Position numbers and translations under genes: made by a program. Below the pieces are notes generated by a model that was not told the DNA's origin, searched no databases, and worked only from the letters and a program-made list of their open reading frames with translations. From an uncultured Fodinibius sp. (lineage in GTDB: Bacteria > Bacteroidota > Rhodothermia > Balneolales > Balneolaceae), in assembly GCA_913056235.1 (NCBI GenBank), contig CAJXMW010000006.1, forward strand, positions 1 through 64,000: a DNA stretch of 64,000 nucleotides. The letters run 5' to 3'. Positions 7,299-15,941 of this stretch are shown here, in pieces. How positions within the stretch are numbered: the first letter of the stretch is position 1; every line of letters begins with the position of its first letter.

Positions 7299-7760
7299 AT
7301 GGCTAAAAAAGCGCACGACCTGAAGGTTATTGGGCGGCTCGAAAGTATCGACTTTCCGGAATGGGATCTCATTGATATTGATGCCAAAATTGATACTGGT
7401 GCTTATACTTCGAGCCTGCATTGCCATCACATCCAGTCGTACGAGGAGGATGGAAACGAATACGTCCGGTTTAACCTGCTGGATCCGTCCCACGACACTT
7501 ATAACGACAAGCTTTTTAAGCTGCCTATTCATCGCAAAAAAGTAGTAAAGAGCTCGAATGGATCAACCGAAGAGCGATTTGTCGTCAAAACCAAGGTACG
7601 ACTTTTTGACAAACTACTGACGGCTGAATTATCGCTGACAGACCGCTCGGAGATGCGTTATCCCGTGCTGGTTGGACGCAAGCTTATTAACGGTCGTTTT
7701 TTGGTGGACGTGTCTCAAAAGTACCTCACAAACAAAGAAACCAAGAAAACGAAGAAGTAA
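7299..7760 (+). CDS. RimB-type retropepsin-like protein ('ATP-dependent zinc protease' family)
   Basis: Member of the family annotated as putative ATP-dependent zinc protease (PF05618), actually predicted to have an aspartyl (retropepsin-like) protease fold. The DTGA signature is at residues 32-35, followed by TSSLH, and VLVGRKLI near residue 126 matches the second conserved strand. It lies 4 nt before rimK, an association known from many genomes, and is thought to trim or process products of RimK-type ligation. The zinc-protease name has little experimental support. Length 153 aa is typical. Confidence 0.85.
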   Translation: MAKKAHDLKVIGRLESIDFPEWDLIDIDAKIDTGAYTSSLHCHHIQSYEEDGNEYVRFNLLDPSHDTYNDKLFKLPIHRKKVVKSSNGSTEERFVVKTKVRLFDKLLTAELSLTDRSEMRYPVLVGRKLINGRFLVDVSQKYLTNKETKKTKK

Positions 7761-7764
7761 TTAT

Positions 7765-8688
7765 ATGCACATAGTTGTTCTCTCCCGAAACTCTAAACTC
7801 TATTCTACATCCCGGCTGGTCGAGGCTATTGAAAATGCTGGTCATAATGCTACAGTGCTCGATCATTTGAAATGTGATATTGTCAGCGAGGAAGATAATC
7901 CTTGTATCTACTATCGCGGTACCAAGGTGGAAGGCGTTGATGCGGTAATTCCCCGGATCGGTGCTTCGGTAACATTTTATGGATCGGCAGTGGTGCGCCA
8001 GTTTGAAATGATGAAAGTATTTACCGCGGTTGAATCGCAAGCGCTGGTACGATCAAGGGATAAGCTGCGCAGCCTGCAAATTATGGCACGAGCAGGCGTA
8101 GGCATGCCCAAAACGGTATTTACCAACTACTCTACGGAGGTACGAAAAATTATTGAATCGGTAGGCGGACCGCCGCTCATTGTCAAACTCCTGGAAGGCA
8201 CTCAGGGTGTGGGAGTTGTGCTGGCTCCAACTTTTAAGGCGGCTGAGTCTATCATCCAGGCCTTCCACAGTATGAAGGCACGTGTCATAGTACAGGAGTT
8301 TATTTCCGAAGCCAAGGGCGAAGACATTCGTGCTTTTGTTGTGGATGGCAAAGTCGTTGGTGCTATGAAACGGACGGGTGTGGAGGGAGAATTTCGGTCT
8401 AACATTCATCGCGGCGGATCCGGCGAACTCATCAAGCTGAGCAAACAGGAGCGCAAGGCCGCGCTTATTGCTGCAAAAGCGATGGGATTGTCGGTAGCTG
8501 GCGTAGATATGCTACAATCCGAACGCGGCCCATTGGTGCTCGAGGTCAACTCTTCACCCGGATTAGAAGGTATCGAATCCGCCACCGGTGAGAATATTGC
8601 CGCACGCATTATCTCGTTTGTCGAACGTAAAGCCATAGAAACAAAGAACAATCCCAATAAACGTCGCAACTTAACGAGAAATGCCTGA
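7765..8688 (+). CDS. rimK: RimK-family ATP-grasp amino-acid ligase
   Basis: ATP-grasp ligase; RimK adds glutamate residues to the C-terminus of ribosomal protein S6, and relatives add amino acids to other acceptors. From the ATG at 7765 the protein is 307 aa, with a pre-ATP-grasp domain (about 1-95), then ATP-grasp with IVKLLEGTQGVGV (about 138-150), a D-I-R-A-F strand and the metal-binding VNSSPGLEG near residue 270. An upstream in-frame extension inside the RimB gene is not conserved-looking. The next gene overlaps by 8 nt. The actual acceptor in this organism cannot be read from sequence. Confidence 0.92.
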   Translation: MHIVVLSRNSKLYSTSRLVEAIENAGHNATVLDHLKCDIVSEEDNPCIYYRGTKVEGVDAVIPRIGASVTFYGSAVVRQFEMMKVFTAVESQALVRSRDKLRSLQIMARAGVGMPKTVFTNYSTEVRKIIESVGGPPLIVKLLEGTQGVGVVLAPTFKAAESIIQAFHSMKARVIVQEFISEAKGEDIRAFVVDGKVVGAMKRTGVEGEFRSNIHRGGSGELIKLSKQERKAALIAAKAMGLSVAGVDMLQSERGPLVLEVNSSPGLEGIESATGENIAARIISFVERKAIETKNNPNKRRNLTRNA

Positions 8689-9625
8689 TACAATCACGAT
8701 CAACAAGCACAAGATTGATCCGGGAGAGCAAAAAGAAATTCAGTTGAACATAGCCCGTCTTCCGACCTATACCAATATTGATTTGCCGGTACACGTTTTT
8801 CGGGCCGAGGAAGAAGGACCGGGGCTTTTATTGACCGGCGCCCTGCATGGTGATGAGCTTAATGGCGTGGAAATTATTCGCCGGATGGTATCAAAGAAGA
8901 TGTTGATACCTCAGAAAGGAACGGTTATTGCCATTCCTATAGTCAATGTGTATGGATTTATTCAGAATGTACGTGGCTTGCCCGATGGCAAGGATATCAA
9001 TCGAAGTTTCCCTGGGGTTAAAGGTGGTTCGCTGGCACGTTTGTTGGCTTACACGCTGATGAATGAAATCGTTCCAAAGATCGATTATGGTATCGATTTT
9101 CATACAGGTGGTTCGGCCCGTGCCAATTATCCACAGATCCGCTGTGTGCTGGATGATGAGGAAAATTTGGAACTGGCCCGTGCTTTTGATGCGCCGTTTA
9201 CTATTCACTCTTCGCTGATTGACAAATCATTCCGGAAGGCTGCTCACAAGAAGGGGAAACACATTCTTGTCTTTGAGACAGGTGAATCTACCCGTTTTGA
9301 TGAGCCGGGAATACAGGAAGGCATCGATGGCACTTTACGGTTAATGAAGTACTTGGGAATGAAAGAGGGAGAACCTGAAACGGATCATGAGACGGAAATT
9401 TACAAAAAGACGACCTGGGTCAGGGCTAAATACGCCGGTCTGTTTCAGCCAAAAGTTGAGCTTGGAGAAAAGGTTAACAAGAAGCAGATATTAGGACACA
9501 TCACTGATCCGTACGGAAACGAACGATTTAAAGCTGTAGCTCCCCAAACCGGCCGAATTATTGGATTGAATTATGCGCCGGTTGTACATAAAGGGGATGC
9601 CTTACTTCATTTAGCATATCAGTAA
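8681..9625 (+). CDS. Succinylglutamate desuccinylase/aspartoacylase family zinc hydrolase
   Basis: M14-like zinc amidohydrolase of the AstE/AspA family. Zinc ligands HGDE (H56, E59) and DFH (H141) are present, as is the substrate-binding DINRSFPG (105-112, R108). The C-terminal barrel-like domain (about 230-314) is complete. The gene overlaps rimK by 8 nt, and RimK, RimB and this family are known to co-occur; a role in removing an acyl or amino-acid group linked to RimK chemistry is an inference. It is not obviously an arginine-succinyltransferase pathway gene because no ast genes are near. Confidence 0.88.
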   Translation: MPDTITINKHKIDPGEQKEIQLNIARLPTYTNIDLPVHVFRAEEEGPGLLLTGALHGDELNGVEIIRRMVSKKMLIPQKGTVIAIPIVNVYGFIQNVRGLPDGKDINRSFPGVKGGSLARLLAYTLMNEIVPKIDYGIDFHTGGSARANYPQIRCVLDDEENLELARAFDAPFTIHSSLIDKSFRKAAHKKGKHILVFETGESTRFDEPGIQEGIDGTLRLMKYLGMKEGEPETDHETEIYKKTTWVRAKYAGLFQPKVELGEKVNKKQILGHITDPYGNERFKAVAPQTGRIIGLNYAPVVHKGDALLHLAYQ

Positions 9626-9647
9626 TTTTAACGCTTAAACACGATTT

Positions 9648-9998
9648 ATGCGCGAAGATCTATTATTCCATTTAACCACAAAAGAGAACTGGAACCAGTA
9701 TAAACAAAGTGGAAACTATGAGCCAGAATCCCTTGAAGATCAAGGATTTATCCATTGTTCCTCTGGTAACCAGGTAGAGAATACGGCTAACCGTATTTTT
9801 TCCGGAGAGGATCAAATTTTGTTGCTTGTCATTGATGCATCAATGATCAGAGAGGATGTGAAATATGAAGAGGATGAGGAAGTCGGCGAAAAATTCCCTC
9901 ATATCTATGGACCGATTAGCGTTAATGCGATTATTGACAAGATTGAAATTCAGGCCGAAGATGACGGCCAATTTAAAATTGCATTTACCTCAGACTAG
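9648..9998 (+). CDS. DUF952 family protein
   Basis: Small 116-aa protein of DUF952 (PF06108). Family hallmarks visible are LFHLTTKENW at the N-terminus, GFIHCSSGNQV (33-43) and FPHIYGPI (84-91). The fold resembles ADP-ribosyltransferase-like proteins but the biochemical role is unknown. It sits in the plus-strand run after the aspartoacylase gene and its stop codon is followed directly by the next start (TAGTGATG). Confidence 0.85.
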   Translation: MREDLLFHLTTKENWNQYKQSGNYEPESLEDQGFIHCSSGNQVENTANRIFSGEDQILLLVIDASMIREDVKYEEDEEVGEKFPHIYGPISVNAIIDKIEIQAEDDGQFKIAFTSD

Positions 9999-10000
9999 TG

Positions 10001-10858
10001 ATGATTCAATCTGCCATAAAACATATCACCAACACAGCCGAAGTCCCTTCCTTTAGTACCTATGAGGAGCGTTTACATCCATATATTCGGTCGGTTTTTG
10101 AGGATATTCCCGGCTCCCAGGAAATTGAGGTAGAAGGTAATAGTCTGATATTTCAAATAGGAGATAACAGCGATAAGCCGTTCATTGCTGTGGCCGCTCA
10201 CCTCGATAAAATAAATCATTATGGGGTTGATTATCCTAAAAAACTACCAGTAGAGATTACGACCGGCCAAATTGAAGGAGCAATGGACGACTGTGCCGGT
10301 TTGGGGATGGTGCTGGCACTGGCCGAGAAATCAGCAGAGGAAGATTGGCCGAATATGTTATTTTTCTTTTCTGAGATGGAGGAGAGCAAAGGCCTTAAAG
10401 AGCATCCCGAACTGTTGCGCAACAATGGCAAGGGATACGATTATGGCATGGGCGCAAAACGCATCGCAAACCGATGCCTGGAGCTCGATCTATTGCCCGA
10501 GCTAGCCATTACCCTTGATACCACGCCGCTATTTAAGGGGAAGCAGGGCTTGGCATTGTATTCCAAGCACTGGGAACTCAATGACTTGGATCCCTCCGGG
10601 GAGCTTATCGAACAGACCGAAAAAACGGTGGCCCGGTTCATAGCAATCGATCCTAAAATAAAATTGGATAATAATACCAACGATTTTCTTCATTATGGTG
10701 AGGAATTTAATCAGCAAACTACTGCTCAGCCGGTGGTGTCGGTAGCATTGGAACCGGCGATTTATCCCTATCATCAACGGGGAGAACGAGTCTTTATCGA
10801 CGATATCGAACGGGGACTTGACATTGTCTCAGCCTACCTGAGTGATACTGTTTCGTGA
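10001..10858 (+). CDS. M28/M20-like zinc aminopeptidase
   Basis: Predicted di-zinc exopeptidase of the M20/M28 clan. Candidate metal ligands and catalytic residues are H67 and D69 (AAHLDK), D96/D97 (GAMDDCAG) and the E-rich SEMEESKG (E125-E128). It is 285 aa from the ATG at 10001; a GTG one codon earlier overlaps the previous stop. No signal peptide, so probably cytoplasmic. Substrate is unknown. The stop overlaps the GTG of the next gene (GTGA), indicating translational coupling. Confidence 0.75.
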   Translation: MIQSAIKHITNTAEVPSFSTYEERLHPYIRSVFEDIPGSQEIEVEGNSLIFQIGDNSDKPFIAVAAHLDKINHYGVDYPKKLPVEITTGQIEGAMDDCAGLGMVLALAEKSAEEDWPNMLFFFSEMEESKGLKEHPELLRNNGKGYDYGMGAKRIANRCLELDLLPELAITLDTTPLFKGKQGLALYSKHWELNDLDPSGELIEQTEKTVARFIAIDPKIKLDNNTNDFLHYGEEFNQQTTAQPVVSVALEPAIYPYHQRGERVFIDDIERGLDIVSAYLSDTVS

Positions 10859-11730
10859 AGTGCTACGCCTTTATATACAATCCCGCGGCACGAGGAGGTA
10901 AATCAGGGTATCAGATTGAAACACTCGAGCAAAAAATTGAACAGCTGCCGGGAGCAAAATTATTCCGTTCAAAACGCAAAGGTGATATCTCCGACCTTGT
11001 AAATAATTTATTGCCCGACTATGATATCTTTGTAGCCTGTGGTGGCGATGGGACTGTTCGTGAAGTAGCCTCACAGCTTGTAAATACCGACAAAACCATG
11101 GGTATTATACCATTGGGAACCGGCAATGATCTGTGCAAAACACTTGATATCCCGATCGATTTAAAGCGTTCATTCCAGCTGGTAGAGCAGGGAAAAAGTG
11201 TGGCTATTGATGTGGGACAATGCAACGATTTTTACTTTCTGAATTCGCTGGGCTTCGGATTTGACGGCTTGACCAACCGCTATGCACTTGAAATGGACAG
11301 GCTGCCGTCGTTTCTTCGATATATGATTGCTGCACTTAAAGCTACGTTTCAACAAGAAAAATTTGAACTATCATTGGAGTACAATAAAGAAGAAAAATCA
11401 CAAGAGCTTATTATGGCCACAGTGGCAAATGGAAGGGTAGAGGGCGGTGCTTTCTGGGTTGCTCCCCAAGCCTCGGTGACAGACGGGAAGCTAAATTTAG
11501 TGACCATCCGGCCAATTACGAGGTGGCTGATACCACTGTTGCTACCTCTTATACTGGTGAAAAAGCCGGGCTGGATATCGCATGTACAAACATCAGAAAT
11601 TGAAAAAATATTTCTCTCTTTTACTACAGTACCCGAAATTCATGCCGATGGAGAAGTAATTAAAACAAATCGAAGCGAGTTTAATATCCAGTTGATTCCC
11701 AATGGATTAGAAGTCCTTTGCGGAATTTAA
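10855..11730 (+). CDS. Diacylglycerol/lipid kinase family protein
   Basis: Lipid kinase of the DAGK catalytic family (YegS/DgkB-like). The nucleotide-binding GGDGT motif is at 63-67, with PLGTGNDL (about 86-93) and the C-terminal EIHADGE strand also conserved. 291 aa is a normal length. Start is GTG at 10855, overlapping the upstream TGA. It probably phosphorylates diacylglycerol or a related lipid at the inner membrane. It is the last gene of the plus-strand run and converges on the fasciclin gene with only 2 nt between stops. Confidence 0.88.
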   Translation: MKCYAFIYNPAARGGKSGYQIETLEQKIEQLPGAKLFRSKRKGDISDLVNNLLPDYDIFVACGGDGTVREVASQLVNTDKTMGIIPLGTGNDLCKTLDIPIDLKRSFQLVEQGKSVAIDVGQCNDFYFLNSLGFGFDGLTNRYALEMDRLPSFLRYMIAALKATFQQEKFELSLEYNKEEKSQELIMATVANGRVEGGAFWVAPQASVTDGKLNLVTIRPITRWLIPLLLPLILVKKPGWISHVQTSEIEKIFLSFTTVPEIHADGEVIKTNRSEFNIQLIPNGLEVLCGI

Positions 11731-11732
11731 AA

Positions 11733-12185
11733 CTACTTGATAACCCCATCAATAATATGGATGACACCATTTGATGTCCGGATGTTGGCCGTTGATATTG
11801 GGACGGAATTTACCATCACCTGATCGTTACTGTTGGTTTTAATGTTAATAGTTCGACCGCTCAGGCAGGTGACTTCAGACATGGCTTTAAGGCTTCGTTC
11901 GGTAGCCATACCAGTGAAAATATGGTTTAACAATAGGTCATTATTATTTTTTTGTCCGATTGAGAGCTTGTCAAAAGCACTATTTGATGGGGCAAAAAGG
12001 GTAAAGGGACCATTTTGATTAAGCTTCTCGTGCAGGTTGGCATCAACGAGTGCCTGCGCAAAATGGCTGGTTTGTCTGTTGGACTGCAGCTTTTGCATCA
12101 CGTTTTGGGCCTCGGAAACAGCGAAGCAGGAAATAAATCCCAAAAAAAGTGTTAAGCGGATAATATTTCTGGTTTCTCGCCTCAT
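11733..12185 (-). CDS. Fasciclin (FAS1) domain protein, exported
   Basis: A 150-aa exported protein consisting of a signal peptide (about 1-27, ending near SEA) and one FAS1 domain. FAS1 marks are GPFTLFAPSNSAFDKL and the terminal SNGVIHIIDGVI. Such domains mediate adhesion at the cell surface or in the matrix. ATG at 12185 is preceded by a clear AGGAG 6 nt upstream, which decides the start over an upstream in-frame TTG. Confidence 0.88.
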   Translation of the reverse strand: MRRETRNIIRLTLFLGFISCFAVSEAQNVMQKLQSNRQTSHFAQALVDANLHEKLNQNGPFTLFAPSNSAFDKLSIGQKNNNDLLLNHIFTGMATERSLKAMSEVTCLSGRTINIKTNSNDQVMVNSVPISTANIRTSNGVIHIIDGVIK

Positions 12186-12397
12186 AATTTCTCCTGATTT
12201 GGAGTTATAAGTTTTCCTGATGAATAGTTGCTGTACTGCCAAATCGATTACCTTGTATTATAATGCGTTTTTGTACAGATGCAAACGAATTATGGTTATT
12301 AATTTCCAAATAGACAGTGGGTACTTTAAATGCATATTCGAGTTCTGAATTTAATATATCAGTTATACTATATTAGTAGTAATAAAGGAAATAAATT

Positions 12398-12929
12398 ATA
12401 AGGAAAGCGATTAGCCCACTAATATTACTGTTACTTTTAGCGCATATTCAGTTAATACTCAACCGATGCTGAAAGATATGTCGCAATCCAACTACTTGGA
12501 TTTTTGGGTTGGCCAATGGGATTTCGCTTGGAAAGCATCTGATGGTACCACTGATCATGGCACTAACACTACTGAACGCATTCTTAACGGAAAGGTTACC
12601 AAAGATAATTTTGAAGCTACATCGGGACAAATGACTGAATATATCGACAAAAGCTATTCGGTTAATAAACCGAAAACAAAAAGTGGCAATAAATTTGGGT
12701 TTATAATCAAAGTGCTTATCTGGATTTTACAAAAACTTTTGAAGCAAAGAAGCGCATGCTTGTTCGGTAGAGAAAAGATTCCTTAGGCAATACTGTGATG
12801 AAGCACATAGTATTTTATGATATCAAACCGAATTCTTTTAGCTGGGATTGGGAATGCTCCACCGATAATGGAGAAAGTTGCTAATTTAGGTGGAAAATAG
12901 CCTACCGAAGACATTATAAAGTTTTTTGA
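12398..12929 (+). pseudogene. Decayed DUF1579-like secreted protein gene
   Basis: The pieces of one protein are spread over three frames. A signal peptide (RKAISPLILLLLLA) starts at 12398 with ATA where a start would be expected. The body then moves to the frame with NYLDFWVGQWDFAWKASDG (from about 12450), a pattern typical of DUF1579-type proteins. A second shift near 12681 leads to IWVYNQSAYLDFT and then VFYDIKPNSFSWDWECSTDNGES. In that last frame there are in-frame stops at 12690 (TAA), 12768 (TAG) and 12882 (TAA). Two frameshifts, three stops and a lost start leave no functional product. The family name rests on my recognition of the W-V-G-x-W-D pattern. Confidence 0.8.
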
Positions 12930-13460
12930 GCCGCTTAGAATCGAAATTTGGAGGCATACTCCTGCAGAGGCTATAAACGGCGATTTTGCCGCATTATCGG
13001 TTTGAACCAGCCAATTCGTTTTAAAAATAGCTTCCAGATGAAAAAAGAGAGCGGGAAGTTGGATTTTTAGAATGTCGCAAGACAACTGAGCTATTCCCAC
13101 TTATAAATAGAAAGAATATATTTATCAGTTAAGCAAATTTTCAAAAATGTCCTATAATTGATGAATAATTTTATAAGATATTTTATGTGATAAGGGTTTT
13201 AATCGTATTCACAATGTTGAAATCTATTATGTGATAAAATTTACACAAGTTACAGTTAGCGGCAGTTATAGAAGTCAATAGCTTATACTTGATAAAAGTA
13301 GGGATCGTTATCGTTAATGAAATTTTAATACTCCATACATGTAATATTTAGATGACTTTTGTTTCATATAGTATATTGTCGTATAATTTATATTATGTAA
13401 AGTAAAGTTATTTTCAACTCTTGCCATTTTCTTTAATGCACCAACTATTATTCCCTTCTG
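12930..13460. other. AT-rich non-coding stretch
   Basis: About 530 nt of AT-rich sequence between the pseudogene and the peroxiredoxin gene. A fragment near 12955-13000 reads WRHTPAEAINGDFAALSV in one frame and may be a further gene remnant, but it is not identifiable. No RNA gene or strong terminator was seen. Confidence 0.4.
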
Positions 13461-13931
13461 TTAACTTAGGTTACGTAAAGTGTCTTGGATAGCATCAAAA
13501 TCAGGAAGTTCACCGGAGTCTTCCAAGACCTCGCGATGTCGTATGGTCCCCTCTTTGTCAATCACCAGGGATGCACGCTTTGACACGCCTTCCATTCCAA
13601 AATAATTATCATACAACACATCGTACTCCCTCGAGACTTCTTTATTAAAGTCACTCAGAAGTGTAAAATTTAAGTTTTCAGCTTTTTTGAAGGCTCTGAG
13701 CGTAAAAAAGCTGTCCACGCTTATACCGAAAACTTTTGCATCCATGGAGTTATAGAGTTTCATATTGTCTCTGGTGCTACAGAGTTCTTCGGTACAAGTA
13801 CCTGAGAAAGCCAGCGGAAAAAAGAGCAATACAATATTTTTCTTTTCACGAAAGTCGGAAAGCCTGACTTTCTCTCCCTCTGTGTTTTGCAATTCAAAAT
13901 CGGGCGCCTTGGAATCCAAATATGTACTCAT
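13461..13931 (-). CDS. Peroxiredoxin (AhpC/TSA family)
   Basis: Thiol peroxidase that reduces hydroperoxides in the cytoplasm. The active-site strand FPLAFSGTCTEELC carries the peroxidatic C46 with T43/G44-type surroundings (SGTC instead of the usual TPVC) and a second Cys C51, an arrangement seen in AhpE- and BCP-like enzymes. 156 aa. It is the last gene of a minus-strand run, 4 nt after the 7-TM protein, so peroxide defence is expressed together with nuoI. Confidence 0.9.
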   Translation of the reverse strand: MSTYLDSKAPDFELQNTEGEKVRLSDFREKKNIVLLFFPLAFSGTCTEELCSTRDNMKLYNSMDAKVFGISVDSFFTLRAFKKAENLNFTLLSDFNKEVSREYDVLYDNYFGMEGVSKRASLVIDKEGTIRHREVLEDSGELPDFDAIQDTLRNLS

Positions 13932-13935
13932 AAAT

Positions 13936-14571
13936 CTAGTTATCTTCTTTAGATGTTGCAGCTACTTTGGGGTCAGCCTGTTCATATCCCAAAACAGTTG
14001 TTATCATTGCCACACCAATAAGTGCTTTCCAGATCCATTGATAAGACTCGCTAATGCCTGGAATATACCAGAACAAAATGTGAGCCATCAGAAAAATTAC
14101 CACTCCGGATAATACTAGCATATAATCATTTCTCTTATAAGTATATACCCCGTACATCAACAGTGAGACAACGATCGCCCCTCCCTGGTATATGGTTAGA
14201 AGCCATCTTTTAATTGCATAGGTATCATTTACAAGGATATATGAGATCACAATGAGAAGTGGAAATGCAGTGTAAAGCATCGGAAATTGAGCGAAACCCG
14301 GTTTTGATTCCCGGATAAAAACGGCCAGTGAACTCAATATTAATGCCAGGCATGTAACATGTCCCCATTCTATGACAAAATTAGTCGCAGCAGCAAATGA
14401 GGCGTTATCTGTCACACTGTTGGTGAATACCAGTAACTGCATCAGAGTAAAAATGGCGGCTGCAATGGTGAGTCCTAAGAACTTGAGTCGTCCGCGATTA
14501 TTGGTAAGTCCTAAAAGTTTTGAAACAACAAATACGCTGACCAGCGCCAATAAAAATGATGCCCAAGGCAT
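13936..14571 (-). CDS. Seven-helix membrane protein, unknown
   Basis: Not recognised. A 211-aa protein with about seven hydrophobic helices (roughly 1-22, 28-50, 66-88, 98-116, 126-147, 152-172, 180-196) and a short polar C-terminal tail. Acidic or His residues lie in or near helices (E69, H72, H165), which could matter for ligand or metal binding. It lies between the DinB-like gene (11 nt gap) and the peroxiredoxin gene (4 nt gap), suggesting a redox or respiratory connection by context only. Confidence 0.7.
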   Translation of the reverse strand: MPWASFLLALVSVFVVSKLLGLTNNRGRLKFLGLTIAAAIFTLMQLLVFTNSVTDNASFAAATNFVIEWGHVTCLALILSSLAVFIRESKPGFAQFPMLYTAFPLLIVISYILVNDTYAIKRWLLTIYQGGAIVVSLLMYGVYTYKRNDYMLVLSGVVIFLMAHILFWYIPGISESYQWIWKALIGVAMITTVLGYEQADPKVAATSKEDN

Positions 14572-14582
14572 ATATTATAATT

Positions 14583-15149
14583 TTAGGAGTTTTCGGTGGC
14601 CTGTGGACCTTCGCGCTGTGAGCGTCGTTGTTCTATCTCTCGTTTTTGTTGCTTCTCCTGATTATAAACACGTACCTGATCGGCAATATCTTTAAGCATT
14701 CCTCGCTCAAAACGGATCATCTCCTTCATAAAATCGAACAATAATATTTGCTGCCCATCTCGGTAAACTGTTGTTTCCCAATCGATTAAGGGAGTATTCT
14801 TTATAGCATTAACGAGTCCAGCCCGGTGCTTCGATATTTTGCGAAGCATCTTCTGGATATCTTTCATTTTGTCTTCATCAATCTCGAAGCTTTCGCGGAA
14901 ATGTGTAAAGTTATCCAGATGGGTGGGCCGGGAGCTTTCGACGGCCTTTTCGAGGATGGGGCGATAGTACGAGAGCTGCGCGTGGTCTATAAGAAGCAGC
15001 ATTTCGGCAATGGATCGTCCCTCAGGCGGGCTCTTGGTGTACGGCACGCTCTCAATCACATACTGCATTGCTTCTGCCTCATCTTGGAGGTAGGATGCAT
15101 CATCAACGAGATTGTCGAGCTCTTCTTGAGATATTTCCCGATCAGCCAT
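14583..15149 (-). CDS. DinB-like helical protein, unknown function
   Basis: A 188-aa mostly helical protein. The segment RSIAEMLLLIDHAQLSYYRPIL (about 45-66), followed by a long helical middle and FDFMKEMIRFERGMLKDIA (about 138-156), resembles the four-helix DinB/YfiT fold, but the metal-binding His triad of that fold is not obvious. It has a charged C-terminal tail. It begins 6 nt after nuoI, so it is co-transcribed with it. Function cannot be assigned. Confidence 0.6.
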   Translation of the reverse strand: MADREISQEELDNLVDDASYLQDEAEAMQYVIESVPYTKSPPEGRSIAEMLLLIDHAQLSYYRPILEKAVESSRPTHLDNFTHFRESFEIDEDKMKDIQKMLRKISKHRAGLVNAIKNTPLIDWETTVYRDGQQILLFDFMKEMIRFERGMLKDIADQVRVYNQEKQQKREIEQRRSQREGPQATENS

Positions 15150-15155
15150 TTTTAT

Positions 15156-15854
15156 TTATCTCACCCATTCAGATTCTGGCTCAACATTGTCGTTATGTTT
15201 TTGCTGCTCAATCATTTCAACGAGCGAGAGACCTGAATTAAATTCGCGATCGCGGTCACGAACAGAATGTATATTATTTTCTTCCTGAAAATCCCAGAAT
15301 TGACCAAATTGCCGATTTTTATATTCGCGTAGAAACTCCAGGCGCTCTTCAAGGTCCTCTTTGGGAACCAGTAGTCGTTGTTTATCGTATATAGCCTCTT
15401 CCCTGGATTCAAAGACAATATCGTAGTCCTTACTCATGACAATCGCTTCCTCAGGACAAACCTCTTCGCAATAGCCGCAGTAAATACAACGCAGCATATT
15501 GATTTCAAAGAAATCGGGGTACCGTTCTTTGGGATCGTCGGAATCCTCATTGGCTTGCATGCTGATGGCCAGCGGCGGACAGGCACGAGCACACAATCCA
15601 CATGCCACACAGCGTTCTTTGCCATTATCTTCCACCAATACCGGACGACCTCGGAAAATAGATGGTGGGTCCCACTTTTCTTCGGGATACTGTAGGGTTA
15701 CCGAAGGCTGAAACATCTGCTTCAGCGTATACCAGAGTGCTTTAAAGATTTCAGGCAGGTACAGGTTCTCGAGAAAAGAAAACGAGCGTTCACGATCAAA
15801 GTCTTCGTTAAGTGCGTTGGCCCTTGGTTGCTCTAGATTCTGTGGTGTTGGCAT
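15156..15854 (-). CDS. nuoI: NADH-quinone oxidoreductase subunit I (NuoI)
   Basis: Peripheral-arm subunit of respiratory complex I that carries clusters N6a and N6b. Two complete 4Fe-4S motifs are visible: C82, C85, C88, C92 ([11 protein letters not shown]) and C123, C126, C129, C133 ([11 protein letters not shown]). The protein has a C-terminal extension of about 95 aa after the second motif. No other nuo gene lies within the window; it follows der after 87 nt and precedes the DinB-like gene by 6 nt. It could serve a dispersed nuo gene set, which is the simplest reading. Confidence 0.92.
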   Translation of the reverse strand: MPTPQNLEQPRANALNEDFDRERSFSFLENLYLPEIFKALWYTLKQMFQPSVTLQYPEEKWDPPSIFRGRPVLVEDNGKERCVACGLCARACPPLAISMQANEDSDDPKERYPDFFEINMLRCIYCGYCEEVCPEEAIVMSKDYDIVFESREEAIYDKQRLLVPKEDLEERLEFLREYKNRQFGQFWDFQEENNIHSVRDRDREFNSGLSLVEMIEQQKHNDNVEPESEWVR

Positions 15855-15941
15855 GAGTACTGCTGTTAAAGTTGTTATAGCTCAACGTAATATCGCTGGA
15901 AAAATAACTGATTCAATGATTCACGTCAAAAGGAATATCGA

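Noticed and set aside
12955-13010. Fragment reading PAEAINGDFAALSV
   Set aside because: Too short and interrupted to identify as a second pseudogene.
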